In this document: positions 35,729-45,230 of the stretch, in pieces
Numbering within the stretch: the first letter of the stretch is position 1
How the letters are laid out: each line of letters begins with the position of its first letter
Assembly (NCBI RefSeq): GCF_022655595.1
Contig: NZ_CP093379.1
Coordinates: 740,501 to 804,500, forward strand
Source: Ignatzschineria rhizosphaerae
GTDB lineage: Bacteria > Pseudomonadota > Gammaproteobacteria > Cardiobacteriales > Wohlfahrtiimonadaceae
Reading direction: 5' to 3'
Length of the DNA stretch: 64,000 nt
The notes under the pieces: generated by a model
Database searches by the model: none
What the model was told of the DNA's origin: nothing
The model's input: the letters and a program-made list of their open reading frames with translations, nothing else
Position numbers and translations under genes: made by a program

Positions 35729-36721
35729 ATGGGTAAGAGGATAATTGCATTAGGCTCGCTTGGTGGCACTGTGAGTATGACTAAAGGAGATTCTGAGAAG
35801 GGGGTCACTCCTAAGTTAACAGCAGAAGATTTGATAGAGTCATTAGGTGATGTTCAGGCACTTAAGAATTTAGAAGTTGTGACCGAAAATATTACGCAAA
35901 TTCCAAGTAGTTATATCCAATTTGAAAATCTATTAAAGTGTTATGATTGGGCTAAAGAGCAGGTTGCTCAAGGTGTTGATGGGATAGTCTTAACCCAAGG
36001 AACTGACACATTAGAGGAATCCGCATTCTTCTTAGATTTAATATGGGATTCAGATATCCCGTTAATTCTAACGGGTGCCATGAGATCACCAGATCAAGCA
36101 GGGGCGGATGGACCTTCTAATTTACTTGCCTCACTTATTGCTGCATCTTCTGAAAATAGTAGTGCTAGAGGAGCGTTAGTGGTAATGAATAATTGGATAT
36201 ATGAAGCGAAATGGGTTGAAAAAAGGCACACCGCAGATGTTAATGCTTTTACCTCTCAGGTGGGCCCTGTTGGTATTATATTTGAAAATAGCTGCCGTTA
36301 TTTTAAAACACCAGAAAATAGATGTAGTTTTATAAAACCACAGGCTATTACTGCGGATGTATTTTTGTATCAAGCTACGTTGGGTGATACTCCTGAGATA
36401 CTCAATTTAATAGCACCTAAAGCGGATGCAATCGTGATTTCTAGCTTTGGCGCAGGACATGTTTCAAAAGAAGCTGCTGAAGCAGTGTCGATAATTGCGG
36501 AGACTAAACCAGTTATTATATCTTCAGCAACACTAGCGGGATCTACGGCATATAATACTTATGGTTATATTGGTAGTGAGATAGATCTTCAGCAACGAAA
36601 CGCGATCATGAGTGGTTGGTTATCTCCGAAAAAATCAAGATTGTTAGTAGCTTTAGCACTTTCTAATAAGGAAAGTATTGATGGATATTTTCAAAAGTAT
36701 CTTTCAACTATGGTTTTTTAA
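35729..36721 (+). CDS. Asparaginase-family amidohydrolase
   Basis: A 330-residue type II-like asparaginase-family protein. Key blocks are present with changes. The nucleophile motif reads GSLGGTVSM (usual ATGGTIA; the GGT threonine is kept), the second motif reads QGTDTLEE (Thr-Asp kept, usual His replaced by Gln), and the lysine lies in EKRHTADVNAF. There is no signal peptide, so it is cytoplasmic. It follows the MFS gene by 12 bases; an eight-G run just upstream forms part of the ribosome-binding site. In this operon it may hydrolyse L-asparagine or an amide related to the transported acid; the latter is speculative. Confidence 0.82.
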   Translation: MGKRIIALGSLGGTVSMTKGDSEKGVTPKLTAEDLIESLGDVQALKNLEVVTENITQIPSSYIQFENLLKCYDWAKEQVAQGVDGIVLTQGTDTLEESAFFLDLIWDSDIPLILTGAMRSPDQAGADGPSNLLASLIAASSENSSARGALVVMNNWIYEAKWVEKRHTADVNAFTSQVGPVGIIFENSCRYFKTPENRCSFIKPQAITADVFLYQATLGDTPEILNLIAPKADAIVISSFGAGHVSKEAAEAVSIIAETKPVIISSATLAGSTAYNTYGYIGSEIDLQQRNAIMSGWLSPKKSRLLVALALSNKESIDGYFQKYLSTMVF

Positions 36722-36741
36722 TATAATTTTTTAAGTCGTAT

Positions 36742-36777
36742 AAGCCCTTTCATAATAAGTTATGAAAGGGCTTTTTT
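36742..36777 (+). terminator. Terminator after the asparaginase-family gene
   Basis: AAGCCCTTTCATA and TATGAAAGGGCTT are perfect 13-bp arms with a 6-base loop, followed by TTTT. Confidence 0.9.
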
Positions 36778-36829
36778 GTTCTATATTTGTATTAGGAAAT
36801 GTTAGGTTAGTTACTTAGGCTAATATGTT

Positions 36830-38305
36830 TTAATGACTCTCTTCAATCAATCCTAAAATCTCCCCAGCTTTTAGCGCAATCCATAGTTCTACGATATCTT
36901 CCATCGTATCTGTTTTTCTGCCGGTGATCTCTTGGATCTTTTGCATACGGTAGACAAGTGTTTGTTTGTGAATATGGAGCTGCTTTGCACTCTTTTCCCA
37001 AGCACGATCATTATCTAAAAAGACTTTTAGGGTTGTTAAATATCGGGTATTTCGTTCTTGATCTTGCTGATAAAGGGCCCCTAAATTGAGGTCAAAGAGT
37101 TTTTTGGCATCTTCCAAGCTTTTGGGAACGCCATATTTTGCGTAGTTATCTTCGGCATAATATTGAATAGGATAACTTTTAGAACTCTTTTTATAGGCAA
37201 GCTTTGCTTCTTTAATGGCATCATTTAAGCGAGAGAGGCTTTCAAGCGGATTACTAATTCCCATCGCTTCACTATTTTGGCTCAGTAGCGGAATATTATC
37301 GCTATCGGTGAGCATCATGAGATGATCTTTTTGGGAAATCAAAATGCCGTAGATCGCATGATTAAAGAAGAAGGTTTCATAGTTTAGCTTAAGGTTGCGT
37401 TTAAAAATCAGTATTTGGCTATGATTAGGCGTGATTCTAAAGTTAGGGAGGCGTTTCTCCACATAAGATTCATTAACCCGTTCATGTAAAATATCATCAA
37501 ATAGCTCGTTGCTGAGCTTCATGAGTTGCGAAAAATTCTCTTTTCGACCTTCAATATAGAAGCTAAAGAGAAGAATGAGGTTTTGTAAAAGATCATTACT
37601 AATCGATTGATCAATAATGGCAAGCGCGTAACTTTTCGCTTTTAAAGGCACAATTGTACAAGTAACCCCATTTTGTGTTAGCCGTTGAGTTTTATTATTG
37701 GAAAATGGATGTTTGCTAAAAGTATCTTGCCATTCATCAGGATAAGGCGCATCAGGAAAGGGCGGCACGGTTGGGCGCTCAAGATCTATTAAATAGAGCT
37801 CAAAGTTTAAAAGCGCTCTCACACGATTGACGAGATCGTTAATATTATGCTCTTTAATTAACGATCTTGTATGTTCGTATAACACTTTAATGAGCTGGTG
37901 ATTAATCGATTCCTTTTTATCTTTATTGGCTTCACTAATGACTTTGGCGATATTGATAAAGGGCGTATTGTAATCACTCATTAAGATAGGGAAGCCGATT
38001 TCATCAGCCTTTTCATAGAGCGCTTCTAAGTCTGTTGGCGCATTCATATGATCTGAGATGAGTAATCCCGCGAGCTCAGCATCAACTAAATATTGTAAAT
38101 ATTGGCGCTGTTTTTCGGCATCTTTGGGAATTCCAAGTCCCGTTGTCATGATGAGATAGTGGGGTAAAACCCACTTGCTAGGGTTCTCTAATTCCGAAGT
38201 ATGAGCCCATAAAATCGTGCGATCAAGCCCATTTCTACCGGCTTTAAGGCTGATCTTTAATTCTGCTTTATGGAGCAGTTCTTTAATAGTTAATTGCAGT
38301 GTCAT
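36830..38305 (-). CDS. PucR-family transcriptional regulator, divergent from gabT
   Basis: A 491-residue regulator with a PucR N-terminal domain (about 1-125; GLDRTILWAHTSELENPSKW), a central sensor region and a C-terminal PucR-type HTH (about 425-485; DRAWEKSAKQLHIHKQTLVYRMQKI). PucR proteins control purine, GABA or proline catabolism genes. It is transcribed away from gabT across a 318-base gap that holds a perfect 16-bp palindrome and a long inverted repeat. Control of gabT/gabD is the natural inference, as with GabR/PucR-type activators elsewhere. Confidence 0.85.
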   Translation of the reverse strand: MTLQLTIKELLHKAELKISLKAGRNGLDRTILWAHTSELENPSKWVLPHYLIMTTGLGIPKDAEKQRQYLQYLVDAELAGLLISDHMNAPTDLEALYEKADEIGFPILMSDYNTPFINIAKVISEANKDKKESINHQLIKVLYEHTRSLIKEHNINDLVNRVRALLNFELYLIDLERPTVPPFPDAPYPDEWQDTFSKHPFSNNKTQRLTQNGVTCTIVPLKAKSYALAIIDQSISNDLLQNLILLFSFYIEGRKENFSQLMKLSNELFDDILHERVNESYVEKRLPNFRITPNHSQILIFKRNLKLNYETFFFNHAIYGILISQKDHLMMLTDSDNIPLLSQNSEAMGISNPLESLSRLNDAIKEAKLAYKKSSKSYPIQYYAEDNYAKYGVPKSLEDAKKLFDLNLGALYQQDQERNTRYLTTLKVFLDNDRAWEKSAKQLHIHKQTLVYRMQKIQEITGRKTDTMEDIVELWIALKAGEILGLIEESH

Positions 38306-38317
38306 AATATTTATCTC

Positions 38318-38333
38318 TCATACGATCGTATGA
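38318..38333. promoter_or_regulatory. Perfect 16-bp palindrome beside the PucR gene
   Basis: TCATACGATCGTATGA, a perfect dyad 13 bases before the PucR start codon; placed to act as an operator for autoregulation. Confidence 0.6.
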
Positions 38334-38416
38334 CTGTACCATATATTTCATTATCTTTAGCTAATTGTCAGAAAAATGGGAAAAAACTATGATGATCTAC
38401 GTCAAGAATAGGAACT

Positions 38417-38531
38417 GGCAATCTACGCAATCTCGTAAGTAGCGCGACATTATGTAGTCTGGTGAATTGATAGGAAAGAAAGCTTGCTGTGGCAAATAGT
38501 TGAGAGCTAAGAACAATCTGTGTAGATTGCC
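38417..38531. repeat. Long-range inverted repeat in the PucR-gabT gap
   Basis: GGCAATCTACGCA at 38417-38429 is inverted, with one mismatch, at 38519-38531 (TGTGTAGATTGCC). The arms are 89 bases apart. This could be a pair of regulator half-regions upstream of gabT or the ends of a small element. Confidence 0.5.
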
Positions 38532-38623
38532 GACCTATTTTAAAAAATTACTTTCAAGGTTCGATGTTCTATCGAATCCATATCACATATATACCCACAT
38601 ATTAATTTTTTGGAGGAATCTCT

Positions 38624-39907
38624 ATGTCAGATTTAAAAGCTTTACGTGAACAATATGTTGCACAAGGCGTTGGTAACGGTAACTTAAATATCGCTACATC
38701 TGCTAAAAATGCAACAGTGATGACACAAAGCGGTCAAGAGTTTATTGACTTTGCAGGTGCAATCGGTGTGATGAACGTTGGTCACAGTCATCCTAAAGTA
38801 ATCGAAGCGATTCAAAATGAACTTCATAACTTCACGCATCCTGGTTTTAACGTTGTGATGTATGAAGGTTATATCCAAGTTTGTAAAAAACTTTGTGAAA
38901 TGACAGCAGGTGATCACGCGAAGAAAGCAATCCTTCTTAACTCAGGTGCAGAAGCAGTTGAAAATGCCGTTAAAATTGCGCGTAAATATACTAAAAGATC
39001 AGGCGTTGTATCATTCAACCGCGCATTCCACGGTCGTACAAACCTTACAATGGGTTTAACAAGTAAAGTAAAACCTTATAAAGAAGGCTTTGGTCCTTTT
39101 GCCTCAGATCTTTATCAAGCACCATTCCCATTTGTTTATGAGCGCCCAGCGCACATGAGCGTTGATGAATATGTTGATGAAGTGATTGAGCGTTTCAATG
39201 AATTCTTCAAAGGTACAGTTTCACCAGATACGGTTGCATGTGTAATCATGGAGCCAGTACAAGGTGAGGGCGGATTTGTAATTCCTCCAAAACGTTTCGT
39301 TGAGTATGTGTTTAATTTCTGTCAAGAACACGGCATTCTCTTCATTGCAGATGAGATCCAAACGGGTTTCTGCCGTACGGGTAAATTATTTGCGATGGAA
39401 AACTTCGGTATTGTTCCAGACCTTATGACAACTTCAAAATCACTTGCTGCAGGGATGCCTTTAAGTGCGGTTGTTGGCCGTGCAGAAGTAGTTAACACGC
39501 CAGGAGCAGGTGAGCTTGGTGGAACATTCTCAGGTAACCCATTAGCATGTGCCGCAGCACTTGCCGTAATGGATATCGTGGTAGATGAAAAATTAAACGA
39601 AAAAGCAGAAGTATTAGGTGCAAAACTTGAAGCTTTCTTAAAAGAAGCGCAAAAAGCCCATAACTATATCGGTGATGTTCGCCGTTTAGGCGCAATGGTT
39701 GCAGCTGAATTAACAGATCCTGTGACAAAACGTCCTGATGCTGCTCGTACTGGTAAAATTGTAAAATACGCAAATGACAATGGTTTATTCCTCCTTTATG
39801 CAGGTTTAAATAGCAACGTGATTCGTTTCTTATCACCATTAACAATTACAGATGAAGAATTAGCGAAAGGCTTAGCAATCCTTAAGGATGCTTTTGCAAA
39901 CGCATAA
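38624..39907 (+). CDS. gabT: 4-aminobutyrate aminotransferase
   Basis: Transfers the amino group of GABA to 2-oxoglutarate, giving succinate semialdehyde. The 427-residue class-III aminotransferase has LLNSGAEAVENAVKIAR (about 105-121), FHGRTNLTMGLTSKVKPYK, and the cofactor aspartate in ADEIQTGFCRTG (about 243). The PLP lysine lies in TTSKSLAAGMPL (about 269). TTGGAGGAA precedes the ATG. Codon choice is more biased (CGT, GGT, AAA, GCA) than in neighbouring blocks, suggesting high expression. gabD follows after a terminator. Confidence 0.95.
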   Translation: MSDLKALREQYVAQGVGNGNLNIATSAKNATVMTQSGQEFIDFAGAIGVMNVGHSHPKVIEAIQNELHNFTHPGFNVVMYEGYIQVCKKLCEMTAGDHAKKAILLNSGAEAVENAVKIARKYTKRSGVVSFNRAFHGRTNLTMGLTSKVKPYKEGFGPFASDLYQAPFPFVYERPAHMSVDEYVDEVIERFNEFFKGTVSPDTVACVIMEPVQGEGGFVIPPKRFVEYVFNFCQEHGILFIADEIQTGFCRTGKLFAMENFGIVPDLMTTSKSLAAGMPLSAVVGRAEVVNTPGAGELGGTFSGNPLACAAALAVMDIVVDEKLNEKAEVLGAKLEAFLKEAQKAHNYIGDVRRLGAMVAAELTDPVTKRPDAARTGKIVKYANDNGLFLLYAGLNSNVIRFLSPLTITDEELAKGLAILKDAFANA

Positions 39908-39957
39908 ATTTTCGTTATTGAAAATGATGAATTGAAACAGATCTGCATAATAGATTT

Positions 39958-39994
39958 ATCTTCCCCTCTTAAAAAGGGGGGAAGATCTTTTTTT
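39958..39994 (+). terminator. Terminator between gabT and gabD
   Basis: ATCTTCCCC and GGGGAAGAT arms with an 11-base loop, followed by seven T. gabD may be read by leakage or from its own promoter. Confidence 0.85.
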
Positions 39995-40079
39995 GAGATC
40001 TAAGTCGCTTATTTTATTCAACTTTGAATACCCATCTCCTTGATGTTGCCTCATCAAGGAATAGAGTAGGAGTACTGCA

Positions 40080-41468
40080 ATGACAACTTTAACAGTACAT
40101 AACCCGGCAACGGGCGCAATCTTAGCAACGTTGCCAATTGATAATGCAGATTCAGTAAAAGCAAAATTAAAAGCGGGCGCTATTGCCTTTAAATCATGGA
40201 AAAAAACGTCCAATTATGAGCGCGCAGCGTTAATCAGTAAATGGGCAGCGCTCATTATCGAGCATAAAGCTGATATCGCTAAAGTGATGACTGAAGAGAA
40301 CGGTAAACCGCTTAAAGAATCTTTAGGTGAAGTCGATTACGCAGTAAGCTACTTAACATGGTATGCCGAAGAAGCAAAGCGTATTTATGGGCGTACAATC
40401 CCAGCAACTTCAACGAGTAAACGTTTAATGGTGACTCGTGAAGGGGTAGGTTTAGTGGCGGCAATTACGCCATGGAACTTCCCAGCGGCAATGATGACAC
40501 GTAAAGCGGGTCCTGCGCTTGCAGCAGGCTGTACTTTCATTGTTAAACCTGCAGAAGATACGCCTTTAACGATGATTCGTTTAGTCGAGCTTGCGCATGA
40601 AGCAGGTTTCCCGAAAGATGTTGTGCAATGTGTGATTGGTGAAGGTTCTAAAATTGGCCCAATTTTTACAGAAAGCCAAGATGTGCGTAAAATTACCTTC
40701 ACAGGCTCAACGCCAGTCGGTAAGCGCCTCATTAGTGAAAGTGCGAATACAGTAAAGCATGTTTCAATGGAACTAGGGGGACATGCGCCCTTTATTATCT
40801 GCGAAGATGCAGATATTGATTTTGCAGTAACGCAAGCATTAGCTTCTAAATTTAGAAATGCAGGTCAAACGTGCGTTTGTGCCAATCGTTTTATTGTTCA
40901 TAACAATGTGATTGCTGAGTTTAGTGAGAAGTTTGCCACCGCTGCTAAAGCGTTAAAACTGGGTAATGGTCTTGACGATACTATAGATGTTGGTCCTTTA
41001 ATTAACCAGAAAGGTTATGACAAAGTGATTGAGCAGATCGAAGATGCAAAAGCGAAAGGCGCAACGATTCTGGCAGGTGGTGAAGGGATTGCTGACTTAG
41101 ATAAGAAGACCTTTTTTATCGCACCAACAGTGCTTGGTAATGTGACGCTTGATATGCAGATTATGTCTGAAGAGACATTTGGTCCTGTAGCGCCAATTAT
41201 CGGTTTTGATTCTATTGATGAAGCGCTTGAGATTGCAAATGGGACACCATTTGGACTTGCTGCTTACTACTTCACTGATAATTATAAAACCGGAATTTAT
41301 CTACAAGATCATTTAGATTTTGGAATTATCGGTTGGAATGATGGTTTACCAAGTGCGGCGCAAGTACCATTTGGTGGATTTAAAGAGAGCGGTATTGGTC
41401 GTGAAGGTGGAATCGAAGGAATCGAGCCTTATTTAGAAACCAAATATCTCTCAATCGGTAATCTATAA
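40080..41468 (+). CDS. gabD: Succinate-semialdehyde dehydrogenase
   Basis: Oxidises succinate semialdehyde to succinate, completing GABA breakdown into the citric acid cycle. The 462-residue aldehyde dehydrogenase has [14 protein letters not shown] (about 135-148), [11 protein letters not shown], the catalytic glutamate in MELGGHAP (about 232) and the catalytic cysteine in GQTCVCAN (about 266). [21 protein letters not shown] closes the fold (two blocks). NAD or NADP preference is not certain. The site before the ATG (AGGAGTACTGCA) is good. Confidence 0.95.
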   Translation: MTTLTVHNPATGAILATLPIDNADSVKAKLKAGAIAFKSWKKTSNYERAALISKWAALIIEHKADIAKVMTEENGKPLKESLGEVDYAVSYLTWYAEEAKRIYGRTIPATSTSKRLMVTREGVGLVAAITPWNFPAAMMTRKAGPALAAGCTFIVKPAEDTPLTMIRLVELAHEAGFPKDVVQCVIGEGSKIGPIFTESQDVRKITFTGSTPVGKRLISESANTVKHVSMELGGHAPFIICEDADIDFAVTQALASKFRNAGQTCVCANRFIVHNNVIAEFSEKFATAAKALKLGNGLDDTIDVGPLINQKGYDKVIEQIEDAKAKGATILAGGEGIADLDKKTFFIAPTVLGNVTLDMQIMSEETFGPVAPIIGFDSIDEALEIANGTPFGLAAYYFTDNYKTGIYLQDHLDFGIIGWNDGLPSAAQVPFGGFKESGIGREGGIEGIEPYLETKYLSIGNL

Positions 41469-41531
41469 TTCACGGATTTGTAGTAACAAATAGATGATAG
41501 TTGATAGCACAATATCATTTTGTTGAGTATT

Positions 41532-41604
41532 AACGCCTTTTTTCTCTTGGAAATGTAATGGAATGGAGTCATTTCTAAAAGGGGAGAAAAGGCGTTATTT
41601 TTTT
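41532..41604 (+). terminator. Long terminator hairpin after gabD
   Basis: AACGCCTTTTTTCTC pairs with GGGAGAAAAGGCGTT, continued by a second stem (GGAAATG/CATTTCT), and is followed by TTTTTTT. Confidence 0.82.
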
Positions 41605-41801
41605 GTGTTTATTGTATGATTGATAGTTTCCCCATGTCTTGTGTTATTAAATAGATTGAAGCAGCCTTATATTAATATTCCGAACACAAGTTAGTGAGAA
41701 AGATGTAACTATTCTTTTCTGTCACGTGCTGTACTTATTAAAATATATTGACAATGTGTGGGGTACCAGGCGGTATCATTAAGCGATTATGTGGTAACAA
41801 A

Positions 41802-42623
41802 ATGCAAAAAGCTCAAAAAATTCTTTTTTATACTTACTGGCGCTCCGGCGGATGGGTTGAGGCAAAAAATCGTAGCATTACGGCAGAAGATTTTGCTTAC
41901 GCAAAAGAGAAGGGCCTGATGTTTGATCCATTGACGTTGTCTCATGATGACGTGATTAAAAGGCTTCATGAGGTACTGGTTAAAATTTCAGAAGATGATT
42001 TAATCAAAGCCTTTTTAGCAAGTCTATCATCTCGCGATTTAGCGCTAAGATCGGCAATTGCTTCTTATTATCTCTCGCAAAAAATCCCATTACATGCTTA
42101 TACGCCGGTAATCTCAGGTTCATTTTATGAAAATGGAGAAGCAGTTTCTCACCATTTTACTTGTGGAGTTTGCCGAGATGCCTTTTACGGCATTATTGGG
42201 GATGAAAACTATATTGAGGCAGATCTTAATGTTCTTAATTTTGAGCGTTTAAAATGGGGTGGCGTGCGCCATGGACAGATTCTCTATATGCTCTTTGATT
42301 TAGAGCGGTTTATAGAGTTATCTAAACCGATAGTGAAGCCAGAAGATATTGAGATTTTACAAAATATGGCTCAAATCATTCGAAGTTCAGATGACGGAGA
42401 TTATCCTGGTAAGCTCAGTGATCGGCTTAAAGATGTGCTTAAGTCCTCAAAAGCTGAAAGAGAAATGCTCGTTGAAATCTTAGCCGCTATCGGACTTTTA
42501 AAAGAACAATCAACAGATCGCTCCGCACGGGGCAAACACGATTGGAGCTTTGCGCAATATTGGCGAGGTGAAGATGGGCTTTGCGAAGCGAGGTTTAAAG
42601 CATTATTTGAGGCTTATTTATGA
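41802..42623 (+). CDS. Protein of unknown function coupled to a DMT transporter
   Basis: A 273-residue soluble protein that I do not recognise. It begins MQKAQKILFYTYWRSGGW and contains a central TCGVCRDAFYG pair of cysteines and an acidic helical second half. A frame extending upstream to a TTG at 41748 exists, but its first residues include a likely promoter element (TTGACA), so the ATG at 41802 is preferred. The stop codon overlaps the start of the following DMT gene by four bases (ATGA), indicating coupled translation and probably a shared task. Confidence 0.6.
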   Translation: MQKAQKILFYTYWRSGGWVEAKNRSITAEDFAYAKEKGLMFDPLTLSHDDVIKRLHEVLVKISEDDLIKAFLASLSSRDLALRSAIASYYLSQKIPLHAYTPVISGSFYENGEAVSHHFTCGVCRDAFYGIIGDENYIEADLNVLNFERLKWGGVRHGQILYMLFDLERFIELSKPIVKPEDIEILQNMAQIIRSSDDGDYPGKLSDRLKDVLKSSKAEREMLVEILAAIGLLKEQSTDRSARGKHDWSFAQYWRGEDGLCEARFKALFEAYL

Positions 42624-43495
42624 ATGCTTACTTTTTCCCATTTTTCGCAGTTTCGATCTGGGCTTTTAATACGATTGTTAGTAAACTCAGTGTCGGTGTT
42701 GTAGATGCTTCGGCAATGGCTTTTTATCGTTGGTTCTTTGCTTTTTTAGTCTTAACGCCTTTTGTGATTCGTGGTGTATGGCGTGAGATTATTACGGTGA
42801 AGGCAAATTTTGGTAAGATTGTGATTCTTGGGTTGCTGCGGATTGTCATTTATCAAAGTATTATCTATGTGGCAGTGCAGACAGTACCGGCAACAACGCT
42901 GGCCATCTTTGGGGGATTGGTTCCCATTTTAATACTGTTTTGTAGCACGTTGATTTTAAGAACGCCATTAACGATCTGGATGCTACTTGGCTTTGTCTTA
43001 GCTTTTATGGGCGTTATTTACTTAAGTAGTAAAGGAGAACTCACTAATTTAAGCGCCTTAAAAGGGCAGACAGGGGAGATGCTGCTCTTTTTATCTTCTT
43101 CAGCCTATGCGCTTTATACCGTTTTAGTGAAGAAGTGGGATATTCAGCTTACTACTTGGCGCTTCCTCTATCTACAAATTGGTATTGGGATTTTAATATT
43201 ATTGCCTTTTTTCTTATATCAAGGCAACTATCAGCTCTCAAAAGATGCCTTTGGCTTAATCAGCTACGCTGCTATTCCGGCATCATTATTAGCACCTTAT
43301 TTATGGCTTAAAGGCGTTGAAAAAATTGGGGCAAACTACTGCGCACTATTTCTGAATTTGACGCCGCTTTTAACGATTACATTAGCGATGATTATCTTGA
43401 AAGAGCCAATTCATCAATATTTCATTATTGGTGCGGGGCTGATTATTTTAGGCATTAGTTGTACTTTTATTCGGGGAAAGCGATTTTTATCTTAA
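42620..43495 (+). CDS. EamA/DMT-family transporter
   Basis: A 291-residue ten-helix transporter with two EamA repeats (about 1-135 and 145-285), including AIWAFNTIVSKLSVGVVD at the start and ALFLNLTPLLTITLAMIILKE near the end. It is translationally coupled to the unrecognised 273-residue protein. Its 3' end overlaps the convergent SDR gene by four bases. Substrate unknown; DMT proteins commonly export amino acids or other metabolites. Confidence 0.85.
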   Translation: MNAYFFPFFAVSIWAFNTIVSKLSVGVVDASAMAFYRWFFAFLVLTPFVIRGVWREIITVKANFGKIVILGLLRIVIYQSIIYVAVQTVPATTLAIFGGLVPILILFCSTLILRTPLTIWMLLGFVLAFMGVIYLSSKGELTNLSALKGQTGEMLLFLSSSAYALYTVLVKKWDIQLTTWRFLYLQIGIGILILLPFFLYQGNYQLSKDAFGLISYAAIPASLLAPYLWLKGVEKIGANYCALFLNLTPLLTITLAMIILKEPIHQYFIIGAGLIILGISCTFIRGKRFLS

Positions 43496-44232
43496 CTTGC
43501 GATATATAATCCCCCATTGACATGTAATGTTTCTCCAGTAATAAAGCTGGCATGATTAGAGGCTAGGAACATTACTGCATTCGCGATTTCATCAGAAGTC
43601 CCTAATCTATTTAAAGGCGTTTGTGAAATTAATAAGTCACCTTGTTCATTCATTAAATCTTGAATCATCGCCGTATCTATTAATCCAGGAGAAACATTAT
43701 TGACACGTATAGCTGGCGCAAGTTCAAGTGCTAAAGTTCTGGTTAATGTTAAAACAGCCCCTTTTGCTGTCGCGTAGTGACCATGTTTGAAGCTTCCTTT
43801 GTGTCCTGCTATTGAAGTGATATTAACAATAGCACCCCCATCTTGAAGATAGGGTATAGCTGCACGTATTGTATAAAATACCCCATCTAAATTGATAGAA
43901 AGGGTATCTTTCCATTGAAGATCAGATAAGTCTTTTACAAGACTTTTAGGATAGAACCCAGCGCAAGGAATTACGATATCGAGGCTACCAAATTTTTTGA
44001 TACCTTCTTCTACAGCGGTAATAGCATCCTCAGGATTTCTGACATCTTGGGCCATTAATAATACTTTTTCAGGCGCTAAATTAAGAGTTCTACAAACTGC
44101 TTCTAAGTCTGAAAGATGAAGGTCTGTTAAAATTAAATTTGCGCCAGCATTATAGAATTTTTTGATACAGCTCATCGCAATTCCACCAGATGCTCCGGTA
44201 ATATAAACTGTTTTTTCTTTAAAATTAAACAT
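43492..44232 (-). CDS. SDR-family oxidoreductase (last gene of the monooxygenase operon)
   Basis: A 246-residue short-chain dehydrogenase: cofactor loop YITGASGGIAMS (about 10-21), NNVSPG, the catalytic serine in NITSIAGHKGS (about 137) and the YxxxK motif in YATAKGAV (about 152-156). It ends with GETLHVNGGLYIAS, usual for the family. AAGGA precedes the ATG. It is the last of four leftward genes after the LacI-controlled promoter. A role in oxidising a secondary alcohol to the ketone used by the monooxygenase is inferred from context. Confidence 0.88.
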   Translation of the reverse strand: MFNFKEKTVYITGASGGIAMSCIKKFYNAGANLILTDLHLSDLEAVCRTLNLAPEKVLLMAQDVRNPEDAITAVEEGIKKFGSLDIVIPCAGFYPKSLVKDLSDLQWKDTLSINLDGVFYTIRAAIPYLQDGGAIVNITSIAGHKGSFKHGHYATAKGAVLTLTRTLALELAPAIRVNNVSPGLIDTAMIQDLMNEQGDLLISQTPLNRLGTSDEIANAVMFLASNHASFITGETLHVNGGLYIAS

Positions 44233-44271
44233 GTAAATCCTTTAGCTATTATTTGATGATTTAAATCGAAG

Positions 44272-45219
44272 TCATTGTTGGTGCTCTAAAATAAAGTCGC
44301 AGGCCCTTGATAGATATTGTTTACCAAGATTAATGGCTTTGGCGGTAGTGATAATACCGTGAATAGTATTAGGTAGATGATGAAACTCCACATAGTTACC
44401 ATTACATATGAGTTTTTTAGCATATAAAACTCCCTCATCACATAAAGGATCTAAACCGGCAGTGACAATAAAGCTCTTAATAGCGTTGTTAATTTCTTCA
44501 TTGTAAAGAGGAGAAAGTTGAGGGTTATACAAATCTGTATTATCAGTGACATATTTATTGATAAACCAATGCATCGTCTGGGCGGATAATGGGTAGCCTT
44601 CGGCTATTCTTTGATAAGAAGCATTATCAGTGATCATGGTTGTTACTGGATAAAATAGTATCTCACTTGTAATTGTGTAGGTAGGCATTTGATTAAATTG
44701 ATGGGCAATAACTGTTGCTAGGTTTCCGCCAGCACTATCCCCCATAATTATTAACTTATTAGGGTTAATTTTTAATGTATGAGTATTTTCAGCAATAAAT
44801 TTTAAAGAATCTAAACAGTCACTTAATGCACAGGGAAAAGGGAATTCTGGTGCAAGGCGATAATCTATAGCTATGATTGGTAGATTAGTCTGCTTTGATA
44901 CCATTCGGCATATAGAGTCATGTGTTTCAAGATTACCTACAACCCAGCCACCACCATGTATAAAGATAATGGCAGCTGATTGGTTGTTTTTTGAAACCTC
45001 CTCCCTAGGCTCATAAATACGCAACTTGATTTTATATTGGTCTTTAGTTGTAATTTCTTGATCATAGATTGTCTGTATAGAGACCTTATCTAGTCGTGCA
45101 CTATCATTTTGAAGATAAGCCTCTCGACTTTTTTTGACAGAAAGAGCTTCAAAGCTCTTTCCCCCATTAGCCTTAAAGATATCGAGCAGGTTTTGAGTAT
45201 CCTTATCTATCTTTGTCAT
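44272..45219 (-). CDS. Alpha/beta-hydrolase, hormone-sensitive-lipase family esterase
   Basis: A 315-residue esterase with the HSL oxyanion motif HGGGWVVGN (about 86-94) and the nucleophile serine in GDSAGGNLA (about 159-166). The Asp lies in GLDPLCDEG and the His in NTIHGI (about 285), a complete triad. No signal peptide is present, so it is cytoplasmic. AGAGGA precedes the ATG, and 11 bases separate it from the monooxygenase gene. In this operon it would hydrolyse the ester or lactone made by the Baeyer-Villiger enzyme; that role is inferred. Confidence 0.9.
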   Translation of the reverse strand: MTKIDKDTQNLLDIFKANGGKSFEALSVKKSREAYLQNDSARLDKVSIQTIYDQEITTKDQYKIKLRIYEPREEVSKNNQSAAIIFIHGGGWVVGNLETHDSICRMVSKQTNLPIIAIDYRLAPEFPFPCALSDCLDSLKFIAENTHTLKINPNKLIIMGDSAGGNLATVIAHQFNQMPTYTITSEILFYPVTTMITDNASYQRIAEGYPLSAQTMHWFINKYVTDNTDLYNPQLSPLYNEEINNAIKSFIVTAGLDPLCDEGVLYAKKLICNGNYVEFHHLPNTIHGIITTAKAINLGKQYLSRACDFILEHQQ

Positions 45220-45230
45220 ACTGACATCCT

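Noticed and set aside
41748-41801. TTG start giving an 18-residue longer form of the unrecognised protein
   Set aside because: TTGACA at 41748 looks like a -35 element, and the extra residues are not preceded by a ribosome-binding site.
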